Shown one piece after another: positions 41,701 through 53,859 of a stretch of DNA of 64,000 bases. A model generated the notes under the pieces. That model was not told the origin of the DNA. It worked only from the letters and a program-made list of their open reading frames with translations, and did no database searches. Source of the stretch: Amblyomma americanum (taxonomy: Eukaryota > Arthropoda > Arachnida > Ixodida > Ixodidae); contig NC_135497.1 in the NCBI RefSeq assembly GCF_052857255.1, forward strand, positions 542,614,207 through 542,678,206, read 5' to 3'. Made by a program: the position numbers and the translations under genes. Position 1 is the stretch's first letter. Each line of letters starts with the position of its first letter.

Positions 41701-41749
41701 AGAAAGAGAGCCTTGGTAGAGGCAAGGGAAAGCAAAGCGAGAAATCTTG

Positions 41750-41915
<166 letters not shown>

Positions 41916-42089
41916 AAAACTTTATTGAGCGAGTTAGTTTTAGAACCAGCGGGGTCCCTGGGCCACTCCGCAGTTCCGCACTGCATCAAGTAGGTCATGC
42001 CGGGACATGACGTCGGCAGCCCGAGTCACCGCAGCAAGCTGCGATGTCGGGTCTGCAGACATAAGCACGACCTCCCAGTCCTCCCAGCT

Positions 42090-44417
42090 CTAGATGGCGT
42101 GCTGTCCCCGCGGGGTAGGGTCGGCAGGGCAGCCGAAAAGGATATGTGAGAGTGTGGCGTGGGGGTCACCGCATAGGGAGCATGCAGGGGATGTGCCGCA
42201 ATAGTGGGATAAAAGCTGAGGGGATGACAGAGAGCGGGTCTGGAGGCGTCCTAAGAGGATCTGTTGGGAGTGCGTAATACAGGGGTGGGGAGGAGGGTAA
42301 GTCCGACGGTCCAAACGGGGTATTTGCGTGAGCTCCGCAAAGGTGTGCGCCCGCTCCCTCGAGAATCCTGGATCGAGACGGTCCTGAGCCCGGCAAATCA
42401 AACCTCGGGCCAATTTATCGGCAGCCTCGTTTCCAGGGTTCCCAGAGTGAGCCGGCACCCACTGAAGCTCTACCCTGCGCGGTAAATTTTGGGCAGGGGT
42501 GTTGAACAATTGCCAGGCAGGGGCGTGAATCCTTCCTCTGGCAGAGTTGGACAGAGCCGTTTTGGAGTCGCTGAAGATGTATTGGGCCTCTGAATGTGCA
42601 AGGGCTAGGGCGATGGCGGTCTCCTCTGGCTCCTCAGTCGTAGAGCCCGAGGGAAGACGGTGAGTTAGGGGGTGAGGTAGGGTTGGATCGTAGGCAACTG
42701 CTACTGTTTCATGCGCTGTACACGCGGCGTCTACCCAAACGGCATCGTGGGCCTGCCCATAATACTTATGGAGGGCATTAGCGCGAGCTACGCGGCTAGG
42801 GATGTGATATTGGGGATGGACGTTTCGAGGAAGAAGTTTCACATGGAGAGGTGCATGGATGTGTCGAGGGAGGGCTATAAGGGTTGACTGGTTAGCGGGT
42901 AGGTTGATGCGAAGGGAGGAGAGTATATGGCGGCCAGTGGCGCTCCTGGCAAGTCTAAGGTACTGTGTCTGAAGGTGCGCGTCAACTAGTTCCTGAATGG
43001 TGTTATGCATGCCTAGTGTAAGAAGTTTGGGTGTGCTAGTACTACGAGGTAGGTTAAGGGCTACCTTAGTGGCAAATCGGATCATTGCGTTCACGCGTTC
43101 GGTTTCCGTGCGGTTCAATTTGAGATATGGGGTTGCGTATAGAATGCGGCTAAGCGTAAATGCATGCACTACTTTCATGTTGTCCGTTTCGTCTAAACCC
43201 TTGTTAAGGGAGGACACTCGCCGTAGAAGGTGCAACACGGATTGCGTGGAGGCCATGAGTCTTTTAAGGGTGTGTTCATTTCGTCCAGAATCTTGCAAGT
43301 GGAGGCCAAGAATGCGGAGGGCGGGTGCGATGGGGATAGGGGATCCTTTTAAATTAATTTGGATGGGCGAGTTAGCGCCAGATTTTGGCCTAATTAGGAA
43401 GAGCGCGGACTTAGATGGGGAACATTCGAGCCCGATGGATGACACGTGAGAGGAGATGGTGTCTGCTGCTAATTGAAGAGTTTCCTCAATTTCACCGTCA
43501 GAGCCACGAGTGGTCCATGTGGTAATATCATCAGCGTACAGGGTATGCTGTAGGTGTGGGATTAGAGCCAGTTTGTGAGCTAAGGGGATGAGAGCAACGT
43601 TAAAGAAAAGGGGAGAAAGGACCGCCCCTTGAGGGGTTCCGAGCTCTCTGAGTGTATAAGGGGATGTGGTAATCTGATCTATGTGCAGGGAGGCGGTGCG
43701 GCCCGAGAGAAACGCGCGAGCGTAGTTGTAGGTTTTAGGGCCTACCTGTAGAGCCTGCAGTTCCCGTAAGATGGCATCGTGTCGAATTCTGTCAAATGCC
43801 TTGGTGAGGTCAACTGCCAGGATAGCTTTAGTGCGGTGGGGGATGGTATCATCAAGCACGTCATGCGTAATTTGAAGTAGGGCGTCCTGCGCAGATAGAT
43901 GCGCACGAAAGCCGAGCATATTGTGGGGGAAAAGGTGGTTCTCTTCCATGTACGTTGTTAGCCGAGCAAGAATTATGTGCTCGAAGACCTTGCCTAGACA
44001 GGATGCAAGAGAAATGAGCGGATGTTGTCTAGGGTGATAGGCTTGTGAGGTGTTGGAATAAAAATTTTTTCCATGCTTCCACGGGGCAGGGAGAGTACCT
44101 GCCTCCCAACATTCGTTAAAATAGTTGACTAAGTCAGAGATGGAAGCATCGTCAAGATTTCTGATAGCTGCATTGGTAATTTGATCATCTCCGGGAGCGG
44201 TATTCCGTAACTTCAAAAGGGCGGCGCGAAATTCCGATTCGGTAATAAGGGCGTCAAGCTCGGGCTGGGGTGGGCCTGCATAATCAGGATACTTGCAAGG
44301 GAGACCGAGGGTTGTATAGGTGCATTTCACCTGGGTGAGGAAGGCGTCGGTATCCTGTCGATGGTTGTGAGCGAGGCGGCGAATGCTAAGGCGCGTCTGA
44401 GATTTGGATTGCGTGTG
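42090..44417 (-). CDS. LINE polyprotein fragment: reverse transcriptase, RNase H, zinc tail
   Basis: One open frame of about 775 codons. An ATG at 44,421-44,423 is flanking DNA, so it is not the native start. RT domain, roughly residues 90-400: PAPWKHGKN, AILAVDLTKAFDRI (motif A), LGTPQGAVLSPLFFNVAL (motif B), LYADDITTW (catalytic box near 43,545-43,520). RNase H around residues 575-690: FSDSKTALSNS and WVPAHSGNPGNEAADKLA. The C-terminal zinc-like motif CSLCGDPHATLSHILFGC follows. The frame is cut by TAG at 42,090-42,092; the same frame then continues for about 48 codons to 41,940, matching in position the C-terminus of the (TTCC)-tailed LINE. So there is one nonsense mutation in an otherwise intact frame. 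The order RT then RNase H fits the I group. Confidence 0.92.
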   Translation of the reverse strand, partial: HTQSKSQTRLSIRRLAHNHRQDTDAFLTQVKCTYTTLGLPCKYPDYAGPPQPELDALITESEFRAALLKLRNTAPGDDQITNAAIRNLDDASISDLVNYFNECWEAGTLPAPWKHGKNFYSNTSQAYHPRQHPLISLASCLGKVFEHIILARLTTYMEENHLFPHNMLGFRAHLSAQDALLQITHDVLDDTIPHRTKAILAVDLTKAFDRIRHDAILRELQALQVGPKTYNYARAFLSGRTASLHIDQITTSPYTLRELGTPQGAVLSPLFFNVALIPLAHKLALIPHLQHTLYADDITTWTTRGSDGEIEETLQLAADTISSHVSSIGLECSPSKSALFLIRPKSGANSPIQINLKGSPIPIAPALRILGLHLQDSGRNEHTLKRLMASTQSVLHLLRRVSSLNKGLDETDNMKVVHAFTLSRILYATPYLKLNRTETERVNAMIRFATKVALNLPRSTSTPKLLTLGMHNTIQELVDAHLQTQYLRLARSATGRHILSSLRINLPANQSTLIALPRHIHAPLHVKLLPRNVHPQYHIPSRVARANALHKYYGQAHDAVWVDAACTAHETVAVAYDPTLPHPLTHRLPSGSTTEEPEETAIALALAHSEAQYIFSDSKTALSNSARGRIHAPAWQLFNTPAQNLPRRVELQWVPAHSGNPGNEAADKLARGLICRAQDRLDPGFSRERAHTFAELTQIPRLDRRTYPPPHPCITHSQQILLGRLQTRSLSSPQLLSHYCGTSPACSLCGDPHATLSHILFGCPADPTPRGQHAI

Positions 44418-45765
44418 AAGCATACCATATCAGTTTGTCAGGACAGGATTGCATTAGCACAACCTCGGTGCGCTTACTCGAGAAGGAATTCGCTTTCTTA
44501 TTCGGGTCACGGTAGATGTGTATCTTGTGTGCCCTATGCGCTGTGAGTTGTGATGCGGCGGTTGCGCATGCTCTGCTGGCCTTGCTGGGACTATGCCCTG
44601 TCTAATAAATCTCAGTTGATAGTCCAGTCGTTGTGGCGTGAACACTCCTTCTCTTGTCCCTTGTTTTTTGTGACTGTTTTTTTTTAACTTATCAGGGAAA
44701 TCTGAAGCTGACAAACGAAGACCTAGCGTCTGGATATTGAAGTAAGTTCTGCTTTGAAACCCTTAGTATCATGTCTAGATGGCTAGGTGTGGCGACCCGT
44801 GCGGGAAGCACGCGCCTTTTTTTCATGACGCAGCGGTGGCGCAACCGTTGAAAGACCGCTTCGCGCCCGTTTCCTCCACCCTTTACTATTCATGTATGAA
44901 GCCAATTCACATCAGTATTGCTATCGATATTACTTCGTATATGACCTTATTTTGAGCAACCTTCACAAGGAAAAAGACACAGACATGTGCATATTATACT
45001 GTCAGGGATGCAGAGTTTGTAATATCTGACCCGTTCAGCTCAGCCGCAGGTGTAGTATCAATTTCCCCTTCACTAATGTGTGATATAAAACTCTACTCTG
45101 AGTAAAGTTCAAACGCCATATTACGGCAATTTTTAATAGTTTTCCTTTGAAATTGTCTGCAGTATCGTGTAACCGTATTCCACGCATTTTAAGGAAGTGC
45201 ATGCTTAGTCAGTTTTCCCGATGCACCGGGATCTGACGAATTGGAAGGGATGGATAGAATACGAACTTATACTTATATTCGATACTGAAGCCTGTGAATG
45301 AACGAACAAAGTAAAGTAAATCATAGACATGCACATATAGGAGTGTTTATCAGCGCTTGCAGTGAAGTAACGACTTAAGTGTCCATGCAGATAAGCGCGC
45401 GTCTTAGCGCTACGTTTCCTCACGCTGGTCACGCACCATTTTTTTTTCAAGGAAGGAGGCCTCATAACCATTAATGAAATGAAAGCTCGTGATAGACTGA
45501 AGTTTGCTGACTCGCGATTTGTCATCTGGTCTTATATTCTGCTCACATTCGATCTCATATAGCACCTTTGAGCCGCGGGCAGTAATTTCCGCTCAGCCCA
45601 ACCTCAACCCACCTTTGTTCCTTAAGTAAGGCACCCCCTAAATTCCTAACGAATTTCGTTTGGTTGCAAGCGACGGGAAATTTTTGTCATCTTTTTAATG
45701 AATGTTAGAGTCAAATTTAAACGTTACGCAACCTATCAATGGCACAAATTATAATGTGTACCGCC

Positions 45766-46684
45766 TTTTTCTACTTTAAAACTTCCTCCTTCTCACTCTC
45801 CCCTTATTTTAATTCCTTGGGAAACGCCGCTCCGCGGAAAATAGCCAAGTGGCCATGCAAACTCGCCTAAATGGTTTGCACTCTAACCGAGAGAGCGAAC
45901 GTGCAAGCAGTCGCGAAGGGGCCATTTGCAGCAGCAGGTTTGAGTAGGAGGCTTCCATGTTGACGCAGGCTGTCATGTGGCCGCGGTCACAGCTAGAACG
46001 GAAGTGCTGCCTTCCAAAAAAACGCTAGCACTCCCCATTCCATCTACGCTGGATAGCGTGCCACGAAAAAAATGATTTTGATAGCGTAAGAGCATTACCA
46101 TCAATGACAAATGTGTCGTACGTACTGGTGCTCCAAGTAGCATTAACGCACAAAAGCGGACTGCAGTACCTACTTGGCCAGATGACGGTCAACTCGAATT
46201 TGCAAAACAATTTGGGACACCACAGCACAGAAATATGAAAATTCAGGCCCCTTCCACGACGGATGCCAGCTTGCTATAAGCTTCTTTTTTCATTTTTACC
46301 GTAAAGCACTAGGTCCATTGCAAACTGCATTGCGTTATAGCTGACGGAAGCAGAAGCAGATAAAGCAGTTGCTTTGCCTTACCATTAGCGTTTCGTTGCC
46401 AAATAGTGAATATCTCCCTCATAGGTAGTGGCCAGAGATAGTTAACAAAAAAAGTAAAGTTTTGGGCCAAAACCCAGGCGAGGGAAAAGCTAAATGCAAA
46501 TGCGGCGCGTAGCAAACAATCCGCACCCGAGCGCCGCGCGGAGGCGCGCGGAACAACGCTCTATCCCATGCCTCTCGGCACACCTACTTATCTAGCCACC
46601 GTACCGCTTGTGCGCTTTCGTTACACAAAAAGACGAAATGAAGGCAATCTGAATGTTGGAAGCCAAAGAAAGCCATACTTGTCG
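45766..46684. repeat. Identical block shared by both palindrome arms, right copy
   Basis: Reverse-complement partner of 6,296-7,214, with paired coordinates summing constantly to 52,980, so no indel separates the two copies. Confidence 0.8.
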
Positions 46685-47894
46685 GCGCCACAGGTGGCCA
46701 GTACTGTCTCCCTATGATTTGGTGCTTCGCGGCGTTCCCAGCTATGCGCTTTGTGTGACCACGTGGTTTCGTTTTTGACTTGCCTCGATTTGCAAGGGCG
46801 GATCAGCAGAGAAATTCCAAGTTCCCCTCTAAGTGCTCCTCGAACGAAGTTCATGCCCCGCCACGCTCCTGCGAGGCATTTTGTGGTGGCTAGTTTACCA
46901 TATGGTACAGAGCAGTGCGCGCGCCTTCGTGCCTCCTTTGGGGCGCTCCCAGCCAAGCTACGCGAACATACTGCGACAGCGCCATACTAGGAAGACGTCT
47001 TTACCAACGCTAACCTGATTACTCGTGAGGGAAGCGTCCCGCAGGTATAAATGGGAGTATTTATTATCACAGCTACTATTCAGAGAAGGCAGGGAAAAAC
47101 ACCTATGTCATGCCGATGTTGCAGAAGACATCGTCAGCAAACGCACCGTTCGGAGTGTTCGCTTCGTGATTGTACCAATACGATGGGCTGCATAACTAGT
47201 GATACGAGGACTGTTATTACGTAATTCAAAGATGTTAGTGCGTACCAGTGTCTACTCATCATTCGCTACGGTGGCTCGGCGTTGACAGCTGCCGCACCGG
47301 TAGATTGGTTTGCTGCCCACACTGCCGACTTAGCTCGCCACTCGAACATTCTTGATATCAAGGCAGTCATGATGCCTCAGCCCTCAAAAGCATCGCATGA
47401 TCCGTGGGCCTGAGGTCGCTAAAGGGCCGGCCGGACTTCTCTGAGAGAAATTCTTTTTCATGATCGAGAACGGGGTTCATATTAACGCAGGTGTAAACGT
47501 AAACAAAGCCACGGTTTCGACGGCTGATGCCTTCAAACACCGACCGTCGGTAACTTTCATTTCAGCTGCTGGTAGGCCGCACCGCTCGCCGCCAAGAATC
47601 AAAGAGTCCGCGTTCCCGTTAGTTCACGCCAATTTCGGGTATTGCATATAAAAAGAGAGTCCCTATAGTTTGACACAGAGCAGAGGGAAAAATTTTCATC
47701 CTTTGTAATTATTTATCTTTCGTTCCAAAAAAACGCAAACAAGCCCGCAAATCCGAACTAAAGTATTCTCTCAACAATACCAAGAAAAAAATTGTAGTTT
47801 CTTGCGTGTTCCTTAAAGAGTGCATCCTGCAACCCCTCTTACATTGATATTTGCTCGCTAAGGAGATAGGAGATCCGTTATCTTAGGAGCGCCT

Positions 47895-48420
47895 CCGCAT
47901 GGATGTTTGGAGGCTGAGATCTTTTCATCACCATCATCAGCATGAGCAAGAAAACTGCAGAGGAAAGGCCTCTCCCAAATGTATCCAATTAGCCCTCTCT
48001 TTTGCCAGCTTCGCCCACGCAACGCCTGGGAATTTCCTAATCTCATCCGCCCACCTAACCTTCTGCCGGCCCCTGCTACGCTTGCCTTCTCCTGGAAACT
48101 ACTCCGCTACCCTTAAGGATCAGCGGTTATCTTGCCTTCGCATGACATGCCCTGCCCAAGCCCATTTATTCTTCTTGATTTCGACTAAAATGTAATTAAG
48201 CCGCATTTGTTCCCTCACCCACTCTGTCCTCTTCCGGTCTCTCAACGTGACCCCTATCATTTTTCTTTCTATGGCTCGCTACGTTGTCCTTAGCTTAAGT
48301 TAAGCCCTTCTCGTTAGCTTCCAAGTTTCTGCCCCGTAGGAGCACTGGTAAGATCCAGCTGTTGTACAGGGGCGATGGAATGAACCGTGAACAGAGCGGA
48401 TCCTAGGCGCTCCCCTGTTC
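47895..48420 (-). pseudogene. RTE-like LINE 3' end, right-arm copy
   Basis: Counterpart of 4,590-5,065. The same WADEIRKF motif region is on the minus strand, and the CATCATC-type tail is near 47,925-47,945. Confidence 0.72.
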
Positions 48421-49139
48421 GCATTTTTTTTTCATCAGGCTTTTAAATTTGTATTAGCAAAAAGATGCTAGAGCCGTCCGTGATGCATTCTAAGGCGACT
48501 CTAATGTCTTTATTTTACCTGCCGGGCAAAAGCGCGGTCAGCAGAAATTCGAACAGCCGAGCGCGTAGACGTCGCGCTGTTCGCGTTACTTTCCATCGCG
48601 ATGGTACACTTTATCTTGCGGGATATTGGTAAACTGCCATTCATGAACTTAAAGGAGCACTTCAAGATCTTAAAGGAGCTGCTAAGGGTCATTGCTTGGA
48701 TTTTCTGGTGCCAGCAGGAAATAATGTTCAGAGGAGCAGGAAGTTTCCAAGCTGTACTGCAAGGATTGACCCGATCGTGACCGCGCAGTTCTAATTAGGT
48801 ACCCAGTGCATATTTCTTAAGATGATGATCTGCCTAGACAAGAAGGGCTTCCGTAAACAAGAGGCGCCGTTACTTAACAAACATCGCGGAGCACACATGG
48901 CTAATCGGCAGTATTCATGCGAGGAGAGTTTTTGAGTAGCAATATCTTTATAATTGCATGTATTATTATTGCATGCGCGTATGGTGATATACTGTTTTTT
49001 TTTATCCACAAAAAGTGATGCGGTGATATAAGAATTTAATTGGAATCCCACATCACCGTGATTCTTTTTCCACTTAAATTTTCCCATGCCCGCACAAGTC
49101 CACTTTCTTGAACATGAGTTTTAATTTTGAGGCAACTGT

Positions 49140-50640
49140 GGAATATTCTAAGACGATATTATGAACTTATTCATGGCGGCGCTGGGTGCCAGGGGTCGGT
49201 TTTTTCCAGTTATCATGTTGATAAAGCTTTGGAAACAGTCATGAGAAATAATCAAGCTTTGTGAGCTGGGGGAATAGTAGAATGAATCTGTTTTGTAAAG
49301 GAAAAGTAGTTTGTATGCACATAAAAGCCTTCACAAATATTGCGATAGGATCTGTTATATACAGGCTGTTGGCAATGCAGGCAGAGAAATTAAAAATACA
49401 GACATGGTTAGAAAGCAATAAGGTTCTTGGAGCACTTCAGAACTGGTTCAGAAGGGGTAGGCGCTCAGATGATCGCCTGTTCATGCCTACCCAATTCACA
49501 GAAACAGCCAAGGCGGAAAACACACCTCTGTATTTAGCCTTCCTGAACATAATCGGTGCATACGACAACGTGCTCACGCAACTCGTGTGGAACATGCTAA
49601 AAGATGAAAGTATCGGTCATGAAATGATTGACTATGGTTTATGCGAATTTAACGATCCAAAGCGACTCTGGCTATGAGGGACACCGCATTGAATGGCTCC
49701 AGAAATTTCCACCACCTGAAGTTCTTTCACTCGCAACGACACCGCACATAACTCGGACCAATACAATTTCGCCTCCATCGAAATTCCACTGTCACGGCCG
49801 GGACCGAACCCACATCTTTTGGGTCAGCAGATGAGCGCTGTAACCATAGAGCCTCCGCGGCTGTCAAATATTTGATTTCCTACAGGACATATACCAACAT
49901 TATTAAGTTTAAATGGCATAGGAATGGATAAAAAGTACAACTGTAGACGTGCAGAGATGATTAGGACAAGTTTGTCCTGTATCATTTCTGCAGTTCGGGA
50001 TTTTTATGATGTGTAATCAGTGTGTAATCTGTCACATATTTATAACACGCGGAAAAGTAGTTGAGCAAGGGCTCCCCGGTTTAATGCATGCGGGTGATAT
50101 TGTGCTCTTAGCAGATGGTCAGGAATATTTGTAAACTCTGGTTTGTTGTGGGGATGAAGGAGATGCCCTAGGATAGATTTTGTGTGTTTAAGTCAGATGT
50201 GCTGATTTAAAACGATACAACTTTTCACGTGCTTACTGTACAAAGCCATGAAATCCTCATGGTGGCCGAATAGAAATATCTCGGGGTATGGGCAAACGAA
50301 GGTTTTGTATGCACGGAAACGACGAACAGTCTATTAGGGCGAAAGGGCGAAGACATGCCGGGTTAATGAAACGTAGGCATTATGGGGGCAGAAGAAAAAT
50401 GAATTACTGAGAGGTATTTCGAAGTATATAATGGTGCCGGTTCCTTCTTTCGATAACGTGGTTTTGTGCTTAAGGGCAGATGTTGAGTCGAGATTAGAAG
50501 TAAATCAGAGAGCTGTTGCAAGATTAGCTCTTGATGCCCACGGCAAAACCAAAAACTAGGCAGTACAGTGAAATGTGGGTGGGCATATTTCGAAACGCGG
50601 GAAGCTCAAAGCAAAATATAATTTTGAAAGGGCTTGATGA
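49140..50640 (+). pseudogene. LINE reverse-transcriptase relic, right-arm copy
   Basis: Counterpart of 2,380-3,860. The open stretch at 49,261-49,677 contains PLYLAFLNIIGAYDNV. It is interrupted by the shared SINE at about 49,675-49,868, and the decayed catalytic-box segment resumes near 50,070-50,120. The defects match the left copy closely, so the element was already dead when the arms were made. Confidence 0.7.
49675..49868 (-). repeat. tRNA-derived SINE, second family, right-arm copy
   Basis: Reverse-oriented counterpart of the SINE at 3,113-3,306, at the same position inside the LINE RT relic. Confidence 0.75.
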
Positions 50641-50969
50641 AATGCGACCATAATAGATGTGCCGCTACGATTTTTAAATAATTATACAGAAAGAGCGTCG
50701 TCCCTAAATAGCGGAAAAGATTTAGGAAGCTAACCAGTAAATAGGCAGGACGCAAAGACGGGAAAATAAAGAGCATTAAACGACAGGTAACACATGCCGA
50801 AGTTAAAAACTGGAATAGCTGAGTAGAATTAGAGTGTGTGAGCTATATCGAAATTGAAAACGGCAGAGCAGGAAGGAATGGTTCTATGATAACTCTAGAG
50901 GCAGTGCCCCGGTCTTTTAAGCAGGGTCCCTTAAACGCACGAACTTGGAAAACCCGTGTTTGAACCCCG

Positions 50970-51240
50970 GTACTCCTGCTACTGATTCAGAGTACCAGTG
51001 TTCGAATCAGACCGCGGTGGCCACATTTTGATGGAGGCGAAACGCTAAGACGCTCGTGTGTTGTGCCTTCTCAGTGCACGTTAAAGATGCCCAGGTGGTC
51101 TAAATTTTTCCGAACCCCTCCACTACGGCACCTCTTTCTTCTGTTAGTCCCTCCTTTATACCTTCCCTTACGGCACAGGTCAGGTGTCCGCTGATATGTG
51201 AGACAGATACTGCGCCATTTCCTTACTCCCAAAAGCAATT
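50970..51240 (+). repeat. Old tRNA-derived SINE, intact right-arm copy
   Basis: This is the uninterrupted counterpart of the split SINE at 1,413-2,015. It runs from a degenerate tRNA-like head (B box near GTTCGAATC) through the CAGTGCACGTTAAAGAT segment to the CTGCGCCATTTCC tail. The position equivalent to the left-arm SINE insertion, about 51,080-51,089, is continuous. Confidence 0.8.
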
Positions 51241-51500
51241 TCAATTACAGCAAAGACGACGACACATATGATGTGTTTGGAATATCTGTAGAAACAATTG
51301 AACATTTCCTACTCAAATGTGATGGTATCCATTAGGCGATACAGGCACAGTCTCTCTCCTTGAGGCCACAGGGTTAAGAGATAACCGTTATGGTTGAATC
51401 GGATCCACACACCAGGCCGAGTCATGTGGCGTTACGCACCCTTCTTCTGTCTAACCCAGGTTTTTCGGCTTGGCCACGCCGGAGCGGACTATTAGCACAG
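51240..51500 (+). pseudogene. LINE C-terminal relic, right-arm copy
   Basis: Counterpart of the relic at 1,137-1,412. Here the frame reads through ETIEHFLLKCDGIH and is then broken by a stop. It sits between the old SINE (50,970-51,240) and the outer end of the right arm. Confidence 0.5.
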
Positions 51501-51623
51501 CAGCCTTCATATTCATAAAGAACTTGATGATGTCACAAACCTGGCTACGTGCGTCACGCCTACAGCGCCACGAATCAGCACGTGACCTCGCCAGACATAC
51601 CTTTAAATCATAATTATCATCAG

Positions 51624-52020
51624 CCTGACTACACCCGCCGCAAGGCAAAGGCTTCTCCCTTGTCTCTCCAATTAGCCCCCTCTGCCAGCTGCGCCCATCC
51701 TATGCCGGCAAGCTTCTTAATCTCATCCGCCCACCTAACTTTCTGCTGCCCCGTGCTAAGCTTGCCTCCTCTTGGAATTCATTCCGTTACTCATTGGGAG
51801 CAGCGATCATCTTGCCTTTGCATTACATGCTCTGCCGAAGCCGATTTCTTGCTATTGATTTCGACTAAGATATCGTTAACCCGGGTTTGTTTCTTGACCC
51901 AGTCTTCGCTGATGTTACCTCTTAACGTTACACCTGTGATTTGCTTTCCCATAGCTGGCTGCGTTGCCCTTAAGTTGAACATTTTTGTTAGCCTCAACGT
52001 TTCTGCGCTATGGGCGTAAT
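51624..52020 (-). pseudogene. RTE-like LINE 3' fragment outside the right arm
   Basis: Read on the minus strand, the segment gives the RTE C-terminal pattern (WADEIKKLAG, then an Arg/Lys-rich end with a TTTGCCTTGCGGC-like terminus) and its ATCATC tail at 51,612-51,622. Only the tail has a counterpart in the left arm (1,031-1,045), where a different LINE (1-1,030) takes over. The shared arm may thus originally have extended further out. Confidence 0.65.
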
Positions 52021-52345
52021 GTCCACTGAGATGTCAGTTTAAAAATCACGCGGCCTAAATGATTACGGCGCCTTCAATTACTACGTCTCTCGTGGCCTGC
52101 GTACTGCTTGGTGTCGTTAACCTCCTACACCTGCATAGGAGCAGCACCTACACCTGCTCGTACACGTGCTAGCGCAATAAGGATTCGCGTATGCCGCTGT
52201 GTTAGCCGTAAGGCTCCTTGTCAAGCACGTAGCGCAAGCCCTGTCGCGAATGCGGCATTAGAAATATATTGGACCGTGATCTGAGCTCTCGCTGTTGTGA
52301 AAAATTAATCTAACGCATTACTCGCAGCGTGTTTAAGAGGGATGG
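52021..52345. other. Unassigned
   Basis: About 0.3 kb between two RTE fragments; no frame or repeat structure recognised. Confidence 0.4.
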
Positions 52346-53570
52346 GTGACTAGCCGAGTCAGCTCTCCAATGTCTCTTCAGTTTACCCTGTCATTTGCCA
52401 GCGGCGCCCACCGTATGCCGCCAAACTTCTTAATCTTATCCGCCCACCTAAATTTCTGCCGCCTCGTGCTACGCTTGCCTTCTCATGGCATAAACTACGT
52501 TACTCTTAAGGACCAGTGGTTCTCTTGTCTTCTGATTACATGCCCTGTACAAGCTCACTTCCTCCTGATTTCGACAACGATGTGGTTAAACCGGGTTATT
52601 TTCCTCACCCAGTCTGTCCGGTTCCGGCCTCTTAACGTTACACCTCTCATGTTTCTTTCCATAGCTCTGTCCGCTGTCCTTTTCGTTTGCCTCCACGTTT
52701 CTGGCTCGTAGGTAAGATACAGCTGTTGTATACTTTTCTGTAGAGGGGTATTGGTAAACTGCCATTCATGATCTGACAGAACCTACGATATGCGCTTGGC
52801 ACCATTCTTATTCGTGTAATTATTTTCCCATCATGGTCCGGACCAGCGTCACTACCTCCCCTAATTGGACGTTTTTCCTTAGCCAATTCCAGCACCTCGG
52901 TACCAATTGTGAACTGCTGTTGCCTTGCTAAAATGTACATTACTTTCTTTTTCTGGATGTTAATTTTTAAACACACTGGTCTGCTCTACCTGTCTAACTC
53001 AACGATTATGCTTTGCAGTTTATCTGCTGAGTGACTTAGCATAGCAGTGTGATCAGCGAATCGCAGATTATTTAGGCATTTTTCATTAACTCTCAACCCC
53101 AGCTGTTACCATTTCAGGCCTCGGAATACCTATCGTAAAAGTACTGTTATTAGCGTTGGGGATATCCGGTCTCCCTGCCTGGCGCCCTTCCTTATTGGAA
53201 TTTTATTGCTGACTTTATGGAGGACTATAGTAGCTGTGCACTTCCTATATATATCTTCCAGTATTTTCCCATAAGGCTCTTCGTCACCCTGGTATTGCAA
53301 TGCCTGCGTGACTGCAGAGGTTTCCACTGAGTCAAATGCTTTCCCGTAATCAATGACGGCAGTATTGAGAGGTTCGTTATGTTCTGTGCATTTCTCTATC
53401 ATCTCATTGATAGAGCGAATATGATCTATTGTGAGAGATCCTGCTTGATCAATTGGTTTTATTAAAGTGTAAAGTTGCCCTGACTCCATTGGCGATTACC
53501 TTCGCAAATACCTTGTAGGTTATGGACAGTAAGCTGATTGATTTGTAATTTTTCAAGTCCTGGGCGTGTA
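52346..53570 (-). pseudogene. RTE-like LINE fragment with decayed RT
   Basis: On the minus strand, 53,489-53,130 encodes RT motifs (LNTAVIDYGKAFDSVET, motif A; KGARQGDRISPTL, motif B). The catalytic box near 53,060-53,045 reads RFADHTAML, with His replacing the second Asp, so activity is lost. Further on, 52,976-52,650 gives the MNGSLPIPLYRKVYNSCILP region, and the element ends in the GRQKFRWADKIKKFGG region near 52,440-52,350. Internal stops and frame changes are present. 5' truncation is at about 53,570. Confidence 0.82.
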
Positions 53571-53859
53571 AAAATCTCTTTAAATAGCCCACAGCAAACA
53601 TTTAACTTCAGTGGGCTCGGCACCCCACGCAGAGGCACGTGGCCTTAAGCATCCTTCTTCTGCCTTACCCAAGTTAGTGCCTAATATTGTTGATTTAAAA
53701 GTGATTGTGTGGAATCCTGGTTCTGCATTGCTGCCAACAGTGCATTCGTGTCGCATATGACGTATACCTAATGTACGAGTTGATGTTGTGTGGTACGTCG
53801 AACTGAATCCTGGCCCCGAGGCAGGCTCGAACAGTGTGAGCACGCAAGAATTGTTGAAA
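53571..53859. other. Unassigned
   Basis: Short interval between the antisense RTE fragment and the plus-strand LINE fragment. Nothing recognised. Confidence 0.4.
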
